Positions 10,014-18,316 of a stretch of DNA of 64,000 bases are shown here, piece after piece. This stretch comes from Bacteroidota bacterium (GTDB lineage Bacteria > Bacteroidota > Bacteroidia > Bacteroidales > JACABE01). The stretch is from positions 164,522 to 228,521 of the forward strand of contig JAPLDQ010000036.1 of assembly GCA_026391675.1 (NCBI GenBank), given 5' to 3'. How positions within the stretch are numbered: position 1 is the stretch's first letter; every line of letters starts with the position of its first letter. The notes beneath the pieces are model-generated. The model made no database searches, had not been told where the DNA came from, and worked only from the letters and a program-made list of their open reading frames with translations. Position numbers and translations under genes: made by a program.

Positions 10014-10644
10014 ATTTATTAGTATTTATCAGCACTTTCTTATTTTCCCATTTACATTTTATTGAATCTTTGGAAATTATGTTATTATAGTTATCCAGAA
10101 ATTCACCCTGTTTGTTCTTTTTAATCATTTTCATTTTTCCCTCAAGAATATTTTTGATAACAAGGACTTTAAGACTATCTTCAGAAATATTTTTATTGGA
10201 TGTACCAATTTGTATACCTATATCATTATTCCATAAATCCATGTCCGAACTGATTTTATCAGGCAAAGTTCCTTCTTCCAGCCGATGCTTTTTATAGTCC
10301 AGATAATTCCCTTTTTCATGTGCTTTTCCTAAACTATATGCTTTTCGCCATGAAATTTTCTGAGAAAGCATCGCCATCCAGTAAGCATGGCGAAAAGCAT
10401 CTACCTGTCCTCCATTGGCATCGCCATCCAACAAATTTGATTTTTGAACGCTATCTGTTTGTAAACGTACAAATTGAGTAATTTTCCATGCTTTTTTTGC
10501 AATAAAAACATGTTTAATTACCCAGCATTTTTCAGGACAACTTAATTTTTTAAATTGTTTACAAGCTGAAGTCTTTGATTGACCAATAACTTGTAAGTTA
10601 GAAAATAAAATAACAATTAATAACGTATAACTGAATTTTCTCAA
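10012..10644 (-). CDS. Secreted protein with a DUF6973-like domain
   Basis: A 210-residue protein with a signal peptide (about residues 1-21, ending VIGQ). The core holds GDANGGQVDAFRHAYWMAML, then GKAHE and MDLWNNDIG. This pattern of D-A-F-R-H-A-x-W, a later H-E and a D-L-x-N-N motif resembles the uncharacterised DUF6973 family. The conserved His/Glu/Asp residues suggest a metal site or hydrolase, but no function is established. Several Cys lie near the N-terminus (SACKQFKKLSC, EKC), possibly forming disulfides after export. It is a single gene that converges on the glycan operon. Confidence 0.6.
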   Translation of the reverse strand: MRKFSYTLLIVILFSNLQVIGQSKTSACKQFKKLSCPEKCWVIKHVFIAKKAWKITQFVRLQTDSVQKSNLLDGDANGGQVDAFRHAYWMAMLSQKISWRKAYSLGKAHEKGNYLDYKKHRLEEGTLPDKISSDMDLWNNDIGIQIGTSNKNISEDSLKVLVIKNILEGKMKMIKKNKQGEFLDNYNNIISKDSIKCKWENKKVLINTNK

Positions 10645-10705
10645 AACTAAAAAGGGCTAATCTTGTTTATTTTTCATCAAAAATACTAAAATTCATAAGA
10701 TTTTG

Positions 10706-10737
10706 TTGAATCAATAAAATTAATTGCATTACATTTG
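10706..10737 (+). promoter_or_regulatory. Bacteroidota-type promoter for the PTPS/folE pair
   Basis: A TTG at 10706-10708 (minus-33 element) and TACATTTG at 10730-10737 (TAnnTTTG minus-7 element) are separated by 21 bases. The predicted transcript start lies only about 8-10 bases before the ATG at 10752, so the leader would be almost absent. The match is to the consensus known from Bacteroides/Flavobacterium. Confidence 0.6.
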
Positions 10738-10751
10738 TTAAAAATATTTGC

Positions 10752-11165
10752 ATGATTTATATAACTCGCAAAGAAAGGTTTAATGCAGCTCACCGGCTTT
10801 TTCGCGCTGATTTTTCTGATGAAAAAAACCTTGAAATTTTCGGAAAGTGTTCCAATCCAAACTGGCACGGACATAATTACGAACTTTTTGTTACTGTAAA
10901 AGGCAATATAAATCCGGAAACCGGGTTCTTAATCAACCTTAAGGATTTGAGCATTATTGTTAATGAATACATTATCAATAAAATAGATCATAAAAATATA
11001 AATATTGAAGTGGATTTTATGCAAGGAAAGTTAGCTTCAACCGAAAATCTGGCAAAAACCATTTGGGAGCAAATTGCATTACCAATTCAGAATTTAGGAG
11101 CAAAATTACATTGTATAAAACTTTATGAAACAGAAAATAACTTCGTTCAATATTACGGAGAATAA
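10752..11165 (+). CDS. 6-pyruvoyl-tetrahydropterin synthase / 6-carboxytetrahydropterin synthase (QueD) family
   Basis: A 137-residue member of the PTPS/QueD family. The three zinc-binding histidines are seen in FNAAHRL and NWHGHNY. The catalytic Cys precedes them in [11 protein letters not shown], and [12 protein letters not shown] plus STENLA are the usual downstream motifs; the conserved Glu of KLYETENN follows. The enzyme converts dihydroneopterin triphosphate to a tetrahydropterin (QueD gives 6-carboxytetrahydropterin for queuosine). It starts 11 bases before folE, which makes its substrate, so the two form one operon. No queC or queE is in the window, so a queuosine role is likely but not proven and I leave the symbol blank. 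Confidence 0.9.
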   Translation: MIYITRKERFNAAHRLFRADFSDEKNLEIFGKCSNPNWHGHNYELFVTVKGNINPETGFLINLKDLSIIVNEYIINKIDHKNINIEVDFMQGKLASTENLAKTIWEQIALPIQNLGAKLHCIKLYETENNFVQYYGE

Positions 11166-11176
11166 AAATTAAAAAC

Positions 11177-11818
11177 ATGGATAAAAAAACTAAAAAAGAA
11201 TGTTTTGAAGAACATCATATGGATGGTTACGAGAAATTAGACCTTTATAACCCTTCAACCATTAAAAAATTATCACATCATTATTATGAGATATTAAAAC
11301 TGATAGGCGAAAATCCGGAAAGAGAGGGATTGCATGATACACCAATGCGGGTTGCTAAAGCACTTCAATTTTTAACCCATGGTTATGATGCAAATCCTGA
11401 AGAAATTTTAAATTCAGCAAAATTTAAAGAAGATTACCGACAGATGGTTATTGTTAAAGATATTGAAATTTACTCCATGTGCGAGCACCATATGATACCA
11501 TTCATTGGAAAAGCTCATGTTGCTTATATTCCAAATGGTTATATTGTCGGATTAAGTAAGTTACCAAGGATTGTAGATGCCTTTGCACGTCGTTTGCAGG
11601 TACAGGAAAGACTTACCACTCAAATAAAAGACTGCATTCAGGAAACTTTAAAACCGCTGGGTGTTGCTGTTGTTATTGAAGCCAAACATCTTTGCATGTC
11701 AATGCGGGGCATTCAGAAACAAAACTCAGTTACTACTACATCTGATTTTACCGGTGCTTTTTTAATGGATAAAACCCGTCAGGAATTCTTACATTTGATT
11801 AGTGCAAATTTAAGCTAA
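11177..11818 (+). CDS. folE: GTP cyclohydrolase I
   Basis: A 213-residue enzyme, within the usual length for the family. It opens the imidazole ring of GTP to form 7,8-dihydroneopterin triphosphate, the entry step for folate and for 7-deazapurine/queuosine synthesis. The zinc site is visible as MCEHHMIPF and HLCMSMRGI, with the family blocks [20 protein letters not shown] and [10 protein letters not shown]. The preceding PTPS-family gene is in the same transcript. FolB, which acts later in folate synthesis, is encoded at 44.6 kb, so both pterin branches are represented in the window. Confidence 0.96.
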   Translation: MDKKTKKECFEEHHMDGYEKLDLYNPSTIKKLSHHYYEILKLIGENPEREGLHDTPMRVAKALQFLTHGYDANPEEILNSAKFKEDYRQMVIVKDIEIYSMCEHHMIPFIGKAHVAYIPNGYIVGLSKLPRIVDAFARRLQVQERLTTQIKDCIQETLKPLGVAVVIEAKHLCMSMRGIQKQNSVTTTSDFTGAFLMDKTRQEFLHLISANLS

Positions 11819-11853
11819 AACTTAATTTTTTAAGTAAGCTGTTTCAGGAGATT

Positions 11854-12903
11854 TTACTTACACTTTGCTATTTTCTTAAACTCAGGTGTCTTAAACAAAG
11901 GGCCAAAACTATCTATAGATTTTGTGATATAGCTGGATAAAATAACACCGGATTTAGCGTTTATAAAACATTTCATATACATTATCAATTCAAGGAATTC
12001 CATACCTTCAATACCGGATTTATCAGATTTTATCGAGAATGGGATAGAGACGCTTACAGCTTCTTCTTCCTGATTGGTAATCATTTTACTCATATCTTCA
12101 GAGGAAATTATACTTAATTTCCCATCGTAAACTTTAATAATTTCAGTTTTTTTAGATTTTAAGTCCAATAATTTTTCATCGACAACCAGCGTCATATTTT
12201 TAAGTTTCACACAATTCTCTTCATCCTGATCCTTTGCATAATCCATCATAGTATAGTTTTTCTTATCAAAGTTTCTGATTTCTTTAATATGGTTCTGAAT
12301 AATTTTTAATGAAAGAATTAAATCAGAAACATATAACTTATGATTTGTACGTGAATTCGTATAAAGCATATAAAAACTATAATCGAACTTTTTATTAAAA
12401 AATTCATCATTTGGCGGGCAGTTTTCCATACGCGAATAAACCAAGGCCGGAATGGCTTTTTTTGTAAAAGTTTCTATTCCATATTCGTTGGTTACCCATA
12501 ATTTAATAGGTATTAGCTGTAAAACTGTATATAATTTCGGATTGATTTTTCTTAATACCTGAACATCTGAAAAGCTCTTGTATTCTACAGGTTTTTCTTT
12601 ATTAAATTCCCAAACTTTTTCTATTGCATCTTTTATCAGACTATTATAACCTGCAACATATTCCTTATATGCCAACAATTCGGATTCCAGTTCTGCTTTT
12701 CTTTTTTCGTTGCTTGTTTTAGAAATTCTTTTTTGTAAATCATCAACATAATAAGCATCTTCGGTAATAAGCTGTACGATTAACGGACGCCTGCAGATTT
12801 CTTTAAAATCCTCAGCTTTTGCGTTTATTATTTGCGCTTTGGAATTATTGCTTAAAAGCATTGCAAAAATAAAAATTAATATTGAATTTTTAAAATGTCT
12901 CAT
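11854..12903 (-). CDS. Hypothetical secreted protein
   Basis: A 349-residue protein with a clear signal peptide (hydrophobic stretch ending SNNSKAQ). I do not recognise a family. Residues about 45-85 are charged and probably helical or coiled-coil (DDLQKRISKTSNEKRKAELE). The rest is mixed alpha/beta with a few Cys (CRRP, MENCPP, EENC, KCF). No catalytic motif stands out. It faces away from metA with a 126-base shared upstream region, in which a minus-strand TAGATTTG element lies at 12933-12940. Likely periplasmic; function unknown. Confidence 0.6.
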   Translation of the reverse strand: MRHFKNSILIFIFAMLLSNNSKAQIINAKAEDFKEICRRPLIVQLITEDAYYVDDLQKRISKTSNEKRKAELESELLAYKEYVAGYNSLIKDAIEKVWEFNKEKPVEYKSFSDVQVLRKINPKLYTVLQLIPIKLWVTNEYGIETFTKKAIPALVYSRMENCPPNDEFFNKKFDYSFYMLYTNSRTNHKLYVSDLILSLKIIQNHIKEIRNFDKKNYTMMDYAKDQDEENCVKLKNMTLVVDEKLLDLKSKKTEIIKVYDGKLSIISSEDMSKMITNQEEEAVSVSIPFSIKSDKSGIEGMEFLELIMYMKCFINAKSGVILSSYITKSIDSFGPLFKTPEFKKIAKCK

Positions 12904-12981
12904 TGCTTTAAATTTATTAAAGTTTTAAGCATCAAATCTACACTATTTTTTTCAAATATTGTCATATTAAAATAATAATGT

Positions 12982-13014
12982 TTGTAATTATTATGATGAT
13001 GTTACTTAAATTTG
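12982..13014 (+). promoter_or_regulatory. Predicted promoter of the metA-like gene
   Basis: TTG at 12982-12984 and TAAATTTG at 13007-13014 are separated by 22 bases and match the Bacteroidota TTTG/TAnnTTTG promoter. The ATG follows 15 bases after the minus-7 element, so the leader is too short to hold a riboswitch. Confidence 0.55.
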
Positions 13015-13029
13015 TTGCTTAAATTCTGA

Positions 13030-13812
13030 ATGATGAGAATAGGTTTTTTAAACATTATGCCTGAAGCCGAAAAATATGAAAAATACATATTTAATTTGTT
13101 GGAACGTCAATCTATTCCTATAGAAATCATATTGATAAAAGCTAAAAATCACAGCTATAAGTCAACTAACAAAAAGCATTTAGATAAATACTATATTACT
13201 TTTGACCAAGCTATCGAAAATCAAAAACTTGATGGCTTAATTATTACAGGTGCTCCTGTTGAAACTTTTCCATTCGAATATATTACTTACTGGCAAGAAT
13301 TAATTGAAATTTTTGAATATGCCAAACACAACATTTTAAGTACGATGGGTTTATGCTGGGGAGGCATTGCAATCGGTAAATATCTGGGTATTAACAGTGT
13401 TCAGTTTAATGAAAAGTTATTTGGGGTCTTCCCATCGGTTTATTTGAAAAAAGAACATTGGATGACAGATTTAACAAATCGCGAATTTGATTGCCCGCAA
13501 AGCAGGTATGCCGGAATGAATGAAGAAGAATTATTGGAAGCTGAAAAGAATGGAATAATCCGATTGCTAGTTAATGCTGAAGAAGCAGGTCATTATGTTT
13601 TTGAATCTATTGATGAACGATTTATTGCACACTTAGGTCATCCTGAATACGATACCAAAAGGATAATTGCAGAATATGAAAGGGATATTATAAAAGGATT
13701 AAATCATATTCCTATGTATTTTGATGTAAAAAATCCAGTTGATACCTGGCAAAACCATGGAAATGATTTTTTTTCGAAATGGATAAAAAAAATAATAGAA
13801 CTTCACAATTAA
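13030..13812 (+). CDS. MetA-family homoserine O-acyltransferase, short form, probably acetyl-CoA-specific
   Basis: A 260-residue member of the MetA (HTS) family, which activates homoserine for methionine synthesis. The nucleophile is Cys109 in GLCWGG, and the catalytic His204 and Glu206 lie in GHPEYD. At the position equal to E. coli MetA residue 111, E. coli has Gly (TGAPLG) while this protein has Glu78 (TGAPVE). In this family Glu there has been linked to acetyl-CoA rather than succinyl-CoA use. The protein begins at the segment matching E. coli residue 36 or so and lacks the N-terminal arm, making it about 40-45 residues shorter than usual. No in-frame upstream start fits, because the promoter lies just ahead. 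Single gene. Confidence 0.83.
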   Translation: MMRIGFLNIMPEAEKYEKYIFNLLERQSIPIEIILIKAKNHSYKSTNKKHLDKYYITFDQAIENQKLDGLIITGAPVETFPFEYITYWQELIEIFEYAKHNILSTMGLCWGGIAIGKYLGINSVQFNEKLFGVFPSVYLKKEHWMTDLTNREFDCPQSRYAGMNEEELLEAEKNGIIRLLVNAEEAGHYVFESIDERFIAHLGHPEYDTKRIIAEYERDIIKGLNHIPMYFDVKNPVDTWQNHGNDFFSKWIKKIIELHN

Positions 13813-13898
13813 GTGATAACTTAACAAATAATAATATTAAATTTGCTGATGCGGAAAACGGGTTACACCGGCTTTTCTTTAAGCAGAATTATGCTATC

Positions 13899-14408
13899 AT
13901 GAGAAAATATATTTCATACATCTCGCTGTTTATCATTCTATTTAATATTGGAGGCTATTATATATGGTTTAGCGTTCAGCAATTCAGAATTCAGAGAGAA
14001 ATTGAAGTCTCAATCATTAAAGAATTAAAAGATAAAGACCTTATTTTAATTGAAGTTGCAAATAATCAAAAATCAGAAATCCGTTGGATTGAACCAGATA
14101 AAGAGTTTGATTTAAACGGGGAAATGTATGATGTTGTAAGAATAAAATTTCAAAAAGATAGAATTTCATATTATTGTATTAATGATGTCAAAGAAGAAGA
14201 ACTGATTGCCAAATTTAAAAATACGCACAATAAAAAGAAGGAAATTGATAAAAACATAAAATATGTTTTTAATTTTCAGTTTTTTCAGCAACAGCATTCA
14301 ATAATAAATAACAAATATTCTTCAGATTTTATTTTTCCCAGCCTTGTATTGCTGTATAAATCAAAATCAATTGAAATTAAATCGCCTCCTCCCAAATTCA
14401 TAATTTAA
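13899..14408 (+). CDS. Small membrane-anchored protein upstream of a TonB receptor
   Basis: A 169-residue protein starting at the ATG at 13899. The same frame runs back to 13779 inside metA, but a TAAATTTG element at 13838-13845 makes the later start preferable. One N-terminal transmembrane helix (ISYISLFIILFNIGGYYIWF) is followed by an extracytoplasmic part with EIRWIEPDKEFDLNGEMYDVV and YYCINDVKEEEL. From memory, short proteins with this EFxxxGxMYDVV pattern recur beside TonB-dependent receptors in Bacteroidota, which matches the neighbour here. I know no experimental function. The C-terminus is Pro-rich (KSPPPKF). Confidence 0.62.
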   Translation: MRKYISYISLFIILFNIGGYYIWFSVQQFRIQREIEVSIIKELKDKDLILIEVANNQKSEIRWIEPDKEFDLNGEMYDVVRIKFQKDRISYYCINDVKEEELIAKFKNTHNKKKEIDKNIKYVFNFQFFQQQHSIINNKYSSDFIFPSLVLLYKSKSIEIKSPPPKFII

Positions 14409-14616
14409 GTTTATTCATTTTACCGGATATTTATAATATGTATCATAAACTGCTATAGCTTTATGATGTGTAATATATTTGACCAAGATGAATATTTCAA
14501 TAAAACATGATAAATAATTAGTGTTTATTCTCAATATTAAATTTTATATAACAAACTATGTTATAGTAAATTATTAAGCACTTTAATCAAAAAATATGAA
14601 TGAAAATAAATAACAC

Positions 14617-16767
14617 ATGAAAATAAAAATATTTTTCGTTGCACTATTAATGTGCACGAGTGGATGGTTGTCCGGACAAAATAATAATCCTGACAGCACT
14701 AAAGTTATGAGGCTGGGAGAAGTAATTATTTCAGTTAACAGATTGCCTGTCATGTTAAAAACTAATCCCGGTTCAGTTTCTTTGGTTACACCTGATATGC
14801 TTTCTATTATGCCAAAAGGAATTGGTGCCGAAGAAGCATTACGTTTGGTCCCGGGCGTTCGTATTGACAATCAACACGATGGAGAGCGGGTTCATATTTC
14901 AATTCGTGGTCAGGGAATATTAACAGAACGCGGTTTACGGGGAATAGGTGTAATGATAGATGGCATAGTTTTAAATGATCCTTCAGGATTTGCACCCGAC
15001 TTATATGATATAGATTGGTCATGCATAAAAAAAATTGAAGTTTTACGCGGTCCAGCAGCAGGTTTATATGGAGGTAGCGGTGCTTCCGGAATATTAAATA
15101 TAACTACCAATAACGGAGGTTCAAAACCAATAGGAGGTGAGATTAGCCAAACCATTGGTTCAAACGGATTCAGAAAATCATTAATCCAACTGGATGGATC
15201 AAAAGACGCTGTTGATTATCGCATAAATTACTCACGTACTGATGGTAATGGATATCGTGATCATCAGGCTTTTTGGAGTAATAAACTGTATGAAAAAATC
15301 AACTTTCATCCTTCCAGTCAACTTTCAATCACACAAATTATCTCACACAGTGATTATTTTCAACAAAATCCTGAAGGCCTCAATTTAGGGCAATTCAATA
15401 ATTTGTTACAGGCAAATCCGGATGCTTGTCCGTTTAATGAATATCAAAAGACCAACCGCACTACAATAGGTTTAACAGGATCTTATAAAATTAATGATAT
15501 GCATGATTTTCAGTTTTCATCATTCCTGAGATTATGGAATTATAAAGAAACCAGCAATAAATGTGCTGAATACAGGAATTATACGGTTCCCGGACTTAGT
15601 GCCCAGTATAATTTACATTTTAATGCTGGAAAAACGAATAATCATATCAGTATAGGTACTGAATTTAAATGGCAAAAGATTGATATGTATAAATTGCAAA
15701 GCGCAGGCAATCCTTTGAGGGTAGAAAGTATTGATGAGACAAACATCGAAAATGATTCATTGCTTGCCAATCAGATAATTTCACAAAGCAGTGCAGCAGC
15801 ATTTATTTTGTATAAGTTCGGGATTGGAAAATTCAATTTTATGGGAAGTATACGTTATGATGGAATGAATAATGAACTGACAAATAAAATGATGGCTTCG
15901 GATACAGCTAAAACTTCACAAAACTATACAAAAGCAGCAGCCCGTTTGGGAGCAAGTTATTCTTTTATGGATGCGATAACTTTATTTGCAAACTGGAGTC
16001 AGGGTTTTATGCCACCTTCTACCGAAGAGCTTGCAAATAATCCTATTGGTTATAACGGATTTAATACACATCTGGTACCGGCAACGTCAAACTGTATTGA
16101 AATGGGTTCACGCGGTTTTTTTGGTGAAAAATTTTACTATGAAATTACAGGATTTATAATGAATACTGAAAATGATTTTTTCCGGTTTAAACAGAACGGA
16201 AGAGGGAATCAGGAAGTTTTTTACGGGAATGCTGGCAATAGCAAACGTTATGGAATTGAAGCATTTATTTCATACAAAATTATAAAAAACCTCAGTTTTC
16301 AGCTTGCCTATACTTATGCTGATTATAAATACACTTCAGCAAGCATTGATCCGGTGTATACTGACCCAACTTATGTTTTAACCACTCCTCCAACCAGCGG
16401 TCAATGGCTGCCGAATTCACCCAAACACCAGATTTATACTGAAGTTGTTTATGCAATTAATAAAAACTTTAAAATCAGTTTGGGTAATGAATACCAGTCA
16501 AAATGGGCAATTTATACCGATGCAAAAGCTTACAACGGTCTATTAGACCCGACAGTATACCAAAACTGGCAGGATGGATTTAATTTATTACACGCCCGCA
16601 TTTCATATAACTGGAAATTATGGGGTTTAAACGGAGAATGCAGTTTATTTGCACGTAATTTAACAGCTGAGAAATACATGGCTTTCACTGAACCTGATCC
16701 TGATGGTAATTCTTATCAACCCGGTCCTAAGAGAGAAATTTTCGGAACATTAAAAATTAAATTTTAG
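14617..16767 (+). CDS. TonB-dependent outer-membrane receptor
   Basis: A 716-residue receptor. A signal peptide (ends WLSGQ) is followed by the plug domain at about residues 30-150: LGEVIISVNR, ALRLVPGVRID, the IRG motif and KKIEVLRGPAAGLYGGSGASG. The rest is a 22-strand barrel ending in aromatic Phe (GTLKIKF). It imports a scarce nutrient across the outer membrane using TonB energy. The last part (LNGECSLFARNLTAEKY) is typical of the FecA/BtuB-like group. The ligand is unknown, although a metal chelate would fit the neighbouring small membrane protein and the metal transporter operon downstream. It lacks the SusC N-terminal carboxypeptidase-like domain. A strong terminator follows. Confidence 0.92.
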   Translation: MKIKIFFVALLMCTSGWLSGQNNNPDSTKVMRLGEVIISVNRLPVMLKTNPGSVSLVTPDMLSIMPKGIGAEEALRLVPGVRIDNQHDGERVHISIRGQGILTERGLRGIGVMIDGIVLNDPSGFAPDLYDIDWSCIKKIEVLRGPAAGLYGGSGASGILNITTNNGGSKPIGGEISQTIGSNGFRKSLIQLDGSKDAVDYRINYSRTDGNGYRDHQAFWSNKLYEKINFHPSSQLSITQIISHSDYFQQNPEGLNLGQFNNLLQANPDACPFNEYQKTNRTTIGLTGSYKINDMHDFQFSSFLRLWNYKETSNKCAEYRNYTVPGLSAQYNLHFNAGKTNNHISIGTEFKWQKIDMYKLQSAGNPLRVESIDETNIENDSLLANQIISQSSAAAFILYKFGIGKFNFMGSIRYDGMNNELTNKMMASDTAKTSQNYTKAAARLGASYSFMDAITLFANWSQGFMPPSTEELANNPIGYNGFNTHLVPATSNCIEMGSRGFFGEKFYYEITGFIMNTENDFFRFKQNGRGNQEVFYGNAGNSKRYGIEAFISYKIIKNLSFQLAYTYADYKYTSASIDPVYTDPTYVLTTPPTSGQWLPNSPKHQIYTEVVYAINKNFKISLGNEYQSKWAIYTDAKAYNGLLDPTVYQNWQDGFNLLHARISYNWKLWGLNGECSLFARNLTAEKYMAFTEPDPDGNSYQPGPKREIFGTLKIKF

Positions 16768-16807
16768 TACAGTTTATTATTTTTTATTCTTTAAAAAAAC
16801 AAATAAG

Positions 16808-16849
16808 AATGTAACATACTTCAAAAATATTGCTGAAGTATGTTACATT
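16808..16849. terminator. Intrinsic terminator (16 bp perfect stem)
   Basis: AATGTAACATACTTCA at 16808-16823 and its exact complement at 16834-16849 form a 16 bp stem with a 10-base loop, followed by TTTCT. It ends the TonB receptor transcript and insulates the metal transporter operon. A perfect dyad of this length could also bind a dimeric regulator. Confidence 0.8.
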
Positions 16850-16898
16850 TCTATGTTATTAATTAACTTTATTATCATTTTAATTAAATAAAAAACCT

Positions 16899-16906
16899 TA
16901 TTTTTG
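16899..16906 (+). promoter_or_regulatory. Minus-7 element of the MgtE-N/Nramp operon
   Basis: TATTTTTG matches TAnnTTTG. No good TTG is seen at minus 33. If used, transcription begins near 16912 and leaves a leader of about 124 bases before the ATG at 17036. Confidence 0.5.
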
Positions 16907-16911
16907 CACTG

Positions 16912-17035
16912 CAAATCAATATCACATTAAAATGGACGATGACCCTGCGAGAAAATATTTAATAAACCTGATATAGGGGGGTGACTTCGCCATTTGGCAT
17001 AACTCCTTTAATATCATTAAAAACAGGAGGTGCCT
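16912..17035 (+). ncRNA. Candidate structured 5' leader (metal-responsive?) of the transporter operon
   Basis: The leader is richer in G/C than its surroundings. It contains GACCCTGCG, then a run of six G at 16977, and GGGGT..ACTCC flanking an inner GCC-ATTT-GGC hairpin (about 16977-17006), so several helices can compete. It ends in a strong Shine-Dalgarno AGGAGG at 17025-17030, unusual in this genome. I could not match it to the yybP-ykoY manganese or M-box magnesium riboswitch consensus. Its position ahead of a metal-sensor and transporter pair makes a cis-regulatory RNA plausible. Confidence 0.35.
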
Positions 17036-18304
17036 ATGACATCTTTTACAACATTTTACTTAAGTCGCGTAATTGGCAAAAAAGTATTTGATGCCAAGGG
17101 CAAATGTATTGGCATTATCAAAGATTTACTTGTAAAAACAGAATTTTTAAACAATGCTGATGAACGGGCTATTGTTACCGGGATAAAATTAAGTTTTAAA
17201 GGTAAAATTACATATTATTCTTTTGAGCAATTTCAGATTGAGAAACGAAAAACGAAAATCAGAATCAGCTATAACCGATTAAAGGAATTGTCCGCTGAAG
17301 CTATTGAAAACAGTCTGTATCTTGTTGAAACCGTTCTTGATAAACAAATTGTTGATTTAAACGGTCGTAAACTTGTACGTGTAAACGATGTAAGATTGGT
17401 TACCGTGGCAAACGGAACTTTTGCACTGGCTGTTGATATTGGCATTGAAGGTTTATTGCGGAGAATTGGTATTGCCAAACCATTAAAATTCATACTTTCA
17501 GTTTTTAAAGCAAATATACCGGCAAAATTTATCCTTTGGGAAGACGTTGAAGCCATTGATTTTTCAAGCCGTAATATCAAGCTTTCAAAAAGCTATTCAA
17601 AATTACAAACCCTCCACCCTTCTGATTTAGCTGATATTATTGAAGAATTAGGCAGGAAATCGAGTGCCGAAGTCTTTTCATCATTGGACGAAGAAAGAGC
17701 AGCAGATGTATTGGAAGAACTCGAAGTTGAAACCCAGGTTCACATTATTGAAAGCCTTTCTATTGAAAAAGCAGCTGATGTCTTAGATAAAATGCCGGCT
17801 GATGAAGTTGCCGATATTCTGGATGCACTGGAAGATGAAAAAGCAGAATTGCTGTTGAATGAAATGGAAAAAGATACTTCTCAGGAAGTACGTGAATTGC
17901 TTGATTATCCTGACCATGCTGTTGGAAGTATTATGTCGACCGAAGTATTATCATTCAACGAAAACGCAACCATAGAAGAAGTGCTTAAATCATTACGAAC
18001 ACAGCAACCAGAAGCCGAAACCCTTTACAATCTATTTGTTGTTAATGAAACTGAAGAATTAGTTGCAACATTTTCCTTAAGAGATTTAGTAGTTACTGCT
18101 CCTGAAACTAAGATTTCAGAAATCATGAAACCTTCTCCTGTTCACTTGTACGATTATCAGGAGATTGATGATATTGCAGAATTTGTATCTAAATACAATA
18201 TGCTTGCCATACCCGTTGTGGACCGCGATAATATATTACAGGGCATGGTTGTAATTGATGATATTATTGATGATTTGATGGATAAAGGCAGAACGAATAA
18301 ATAA
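17036..18304 (+). CDS. PRC-barrel / MgtE N-terminal / CBS-domain protein without a membrane domain
   Basis: A 422-residue soluble protein. Residues about 5-170 hold two PRC-barrel-like units (GKKVFDAKGKCIGIIKD; KQIVDLNGRKLVRVNDV). Residues about 195-295 are the MgtE intracellular N domain (LHPSDLADIIEELG, KAADVLDKMPADEVADIL). Residues about 300-420 are a CBS pair (GSIMSTEVLSF, ISEIMKPSPVHLYDY, MLAIPVVDRDN). In MgtE these domains bind Mg2+ and close the channel, but the MgtE membrane domain is absent here. The gene is 12 bases ahead of an Nramp-related transporter, so it is probably that transporter's metal sensor or gate. I chose the ATG at 17036 over an in-frame GTG at 17030 because AGGAGG ends at 17030 and would overlap the GTG. 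Confidence 0.87.
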   Translation: MTSFTTFYLSRVIGKKVFDAKGKCIGIIKDLLVKTEFLNNADERAIVTGIKLSFKGKITYYSFEQFQIEKRKTKIRISYNRLKELSAEAIENSLYLVETVLDKQIVDLNGRKLVRVNDVRLVTVANGTFALAVDIGIEGLLRRIGIAKPLKFILSVFKANIPAKFILWEDVEAIDFSSRNIKLSKSYSKLQTLHPSDLADIIEELGRKSSAEVFSSLDEERAADVLEELEVETQVHIIESLSIEKAADVLDKMPADEVADILDALEDEKAELLLNEMEKDTSQEVRELLDYPDHAVGSIMSTEVLSFNENATIEEVLKSLRTQQPEAETLYNLFVVNETEELVATFSLRDLVVTAPETKISEIMKPSPVHLYDYQEIDDIAEFVSKYNMLAIPVVDRDNILQGMVVIDDIIDDLMDKGRTNK

Positions 18305-18316
18305 AGGAGGAAGCGT

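Noticed and set aside
12904-13029. SAM-type riboswitch upstream of the metA-like gene
   Set aside because: The predicted promoter leaves almost no leader and no SAM-II-like pattern was seen.
17030-17035. GTG start six bases earlier for the MgtE-N/CBS gene
   Set aside because: The Shine-Dalgarno AGGAGG ends at this codon; the ATG at 17036 has the right spacing.
16912-17035. Known yybP-ykoY or M-box riboswitch
   Set aside because: The core sequences of those classes as I know them are not present; it is kept only as an unassigned leader candidate.
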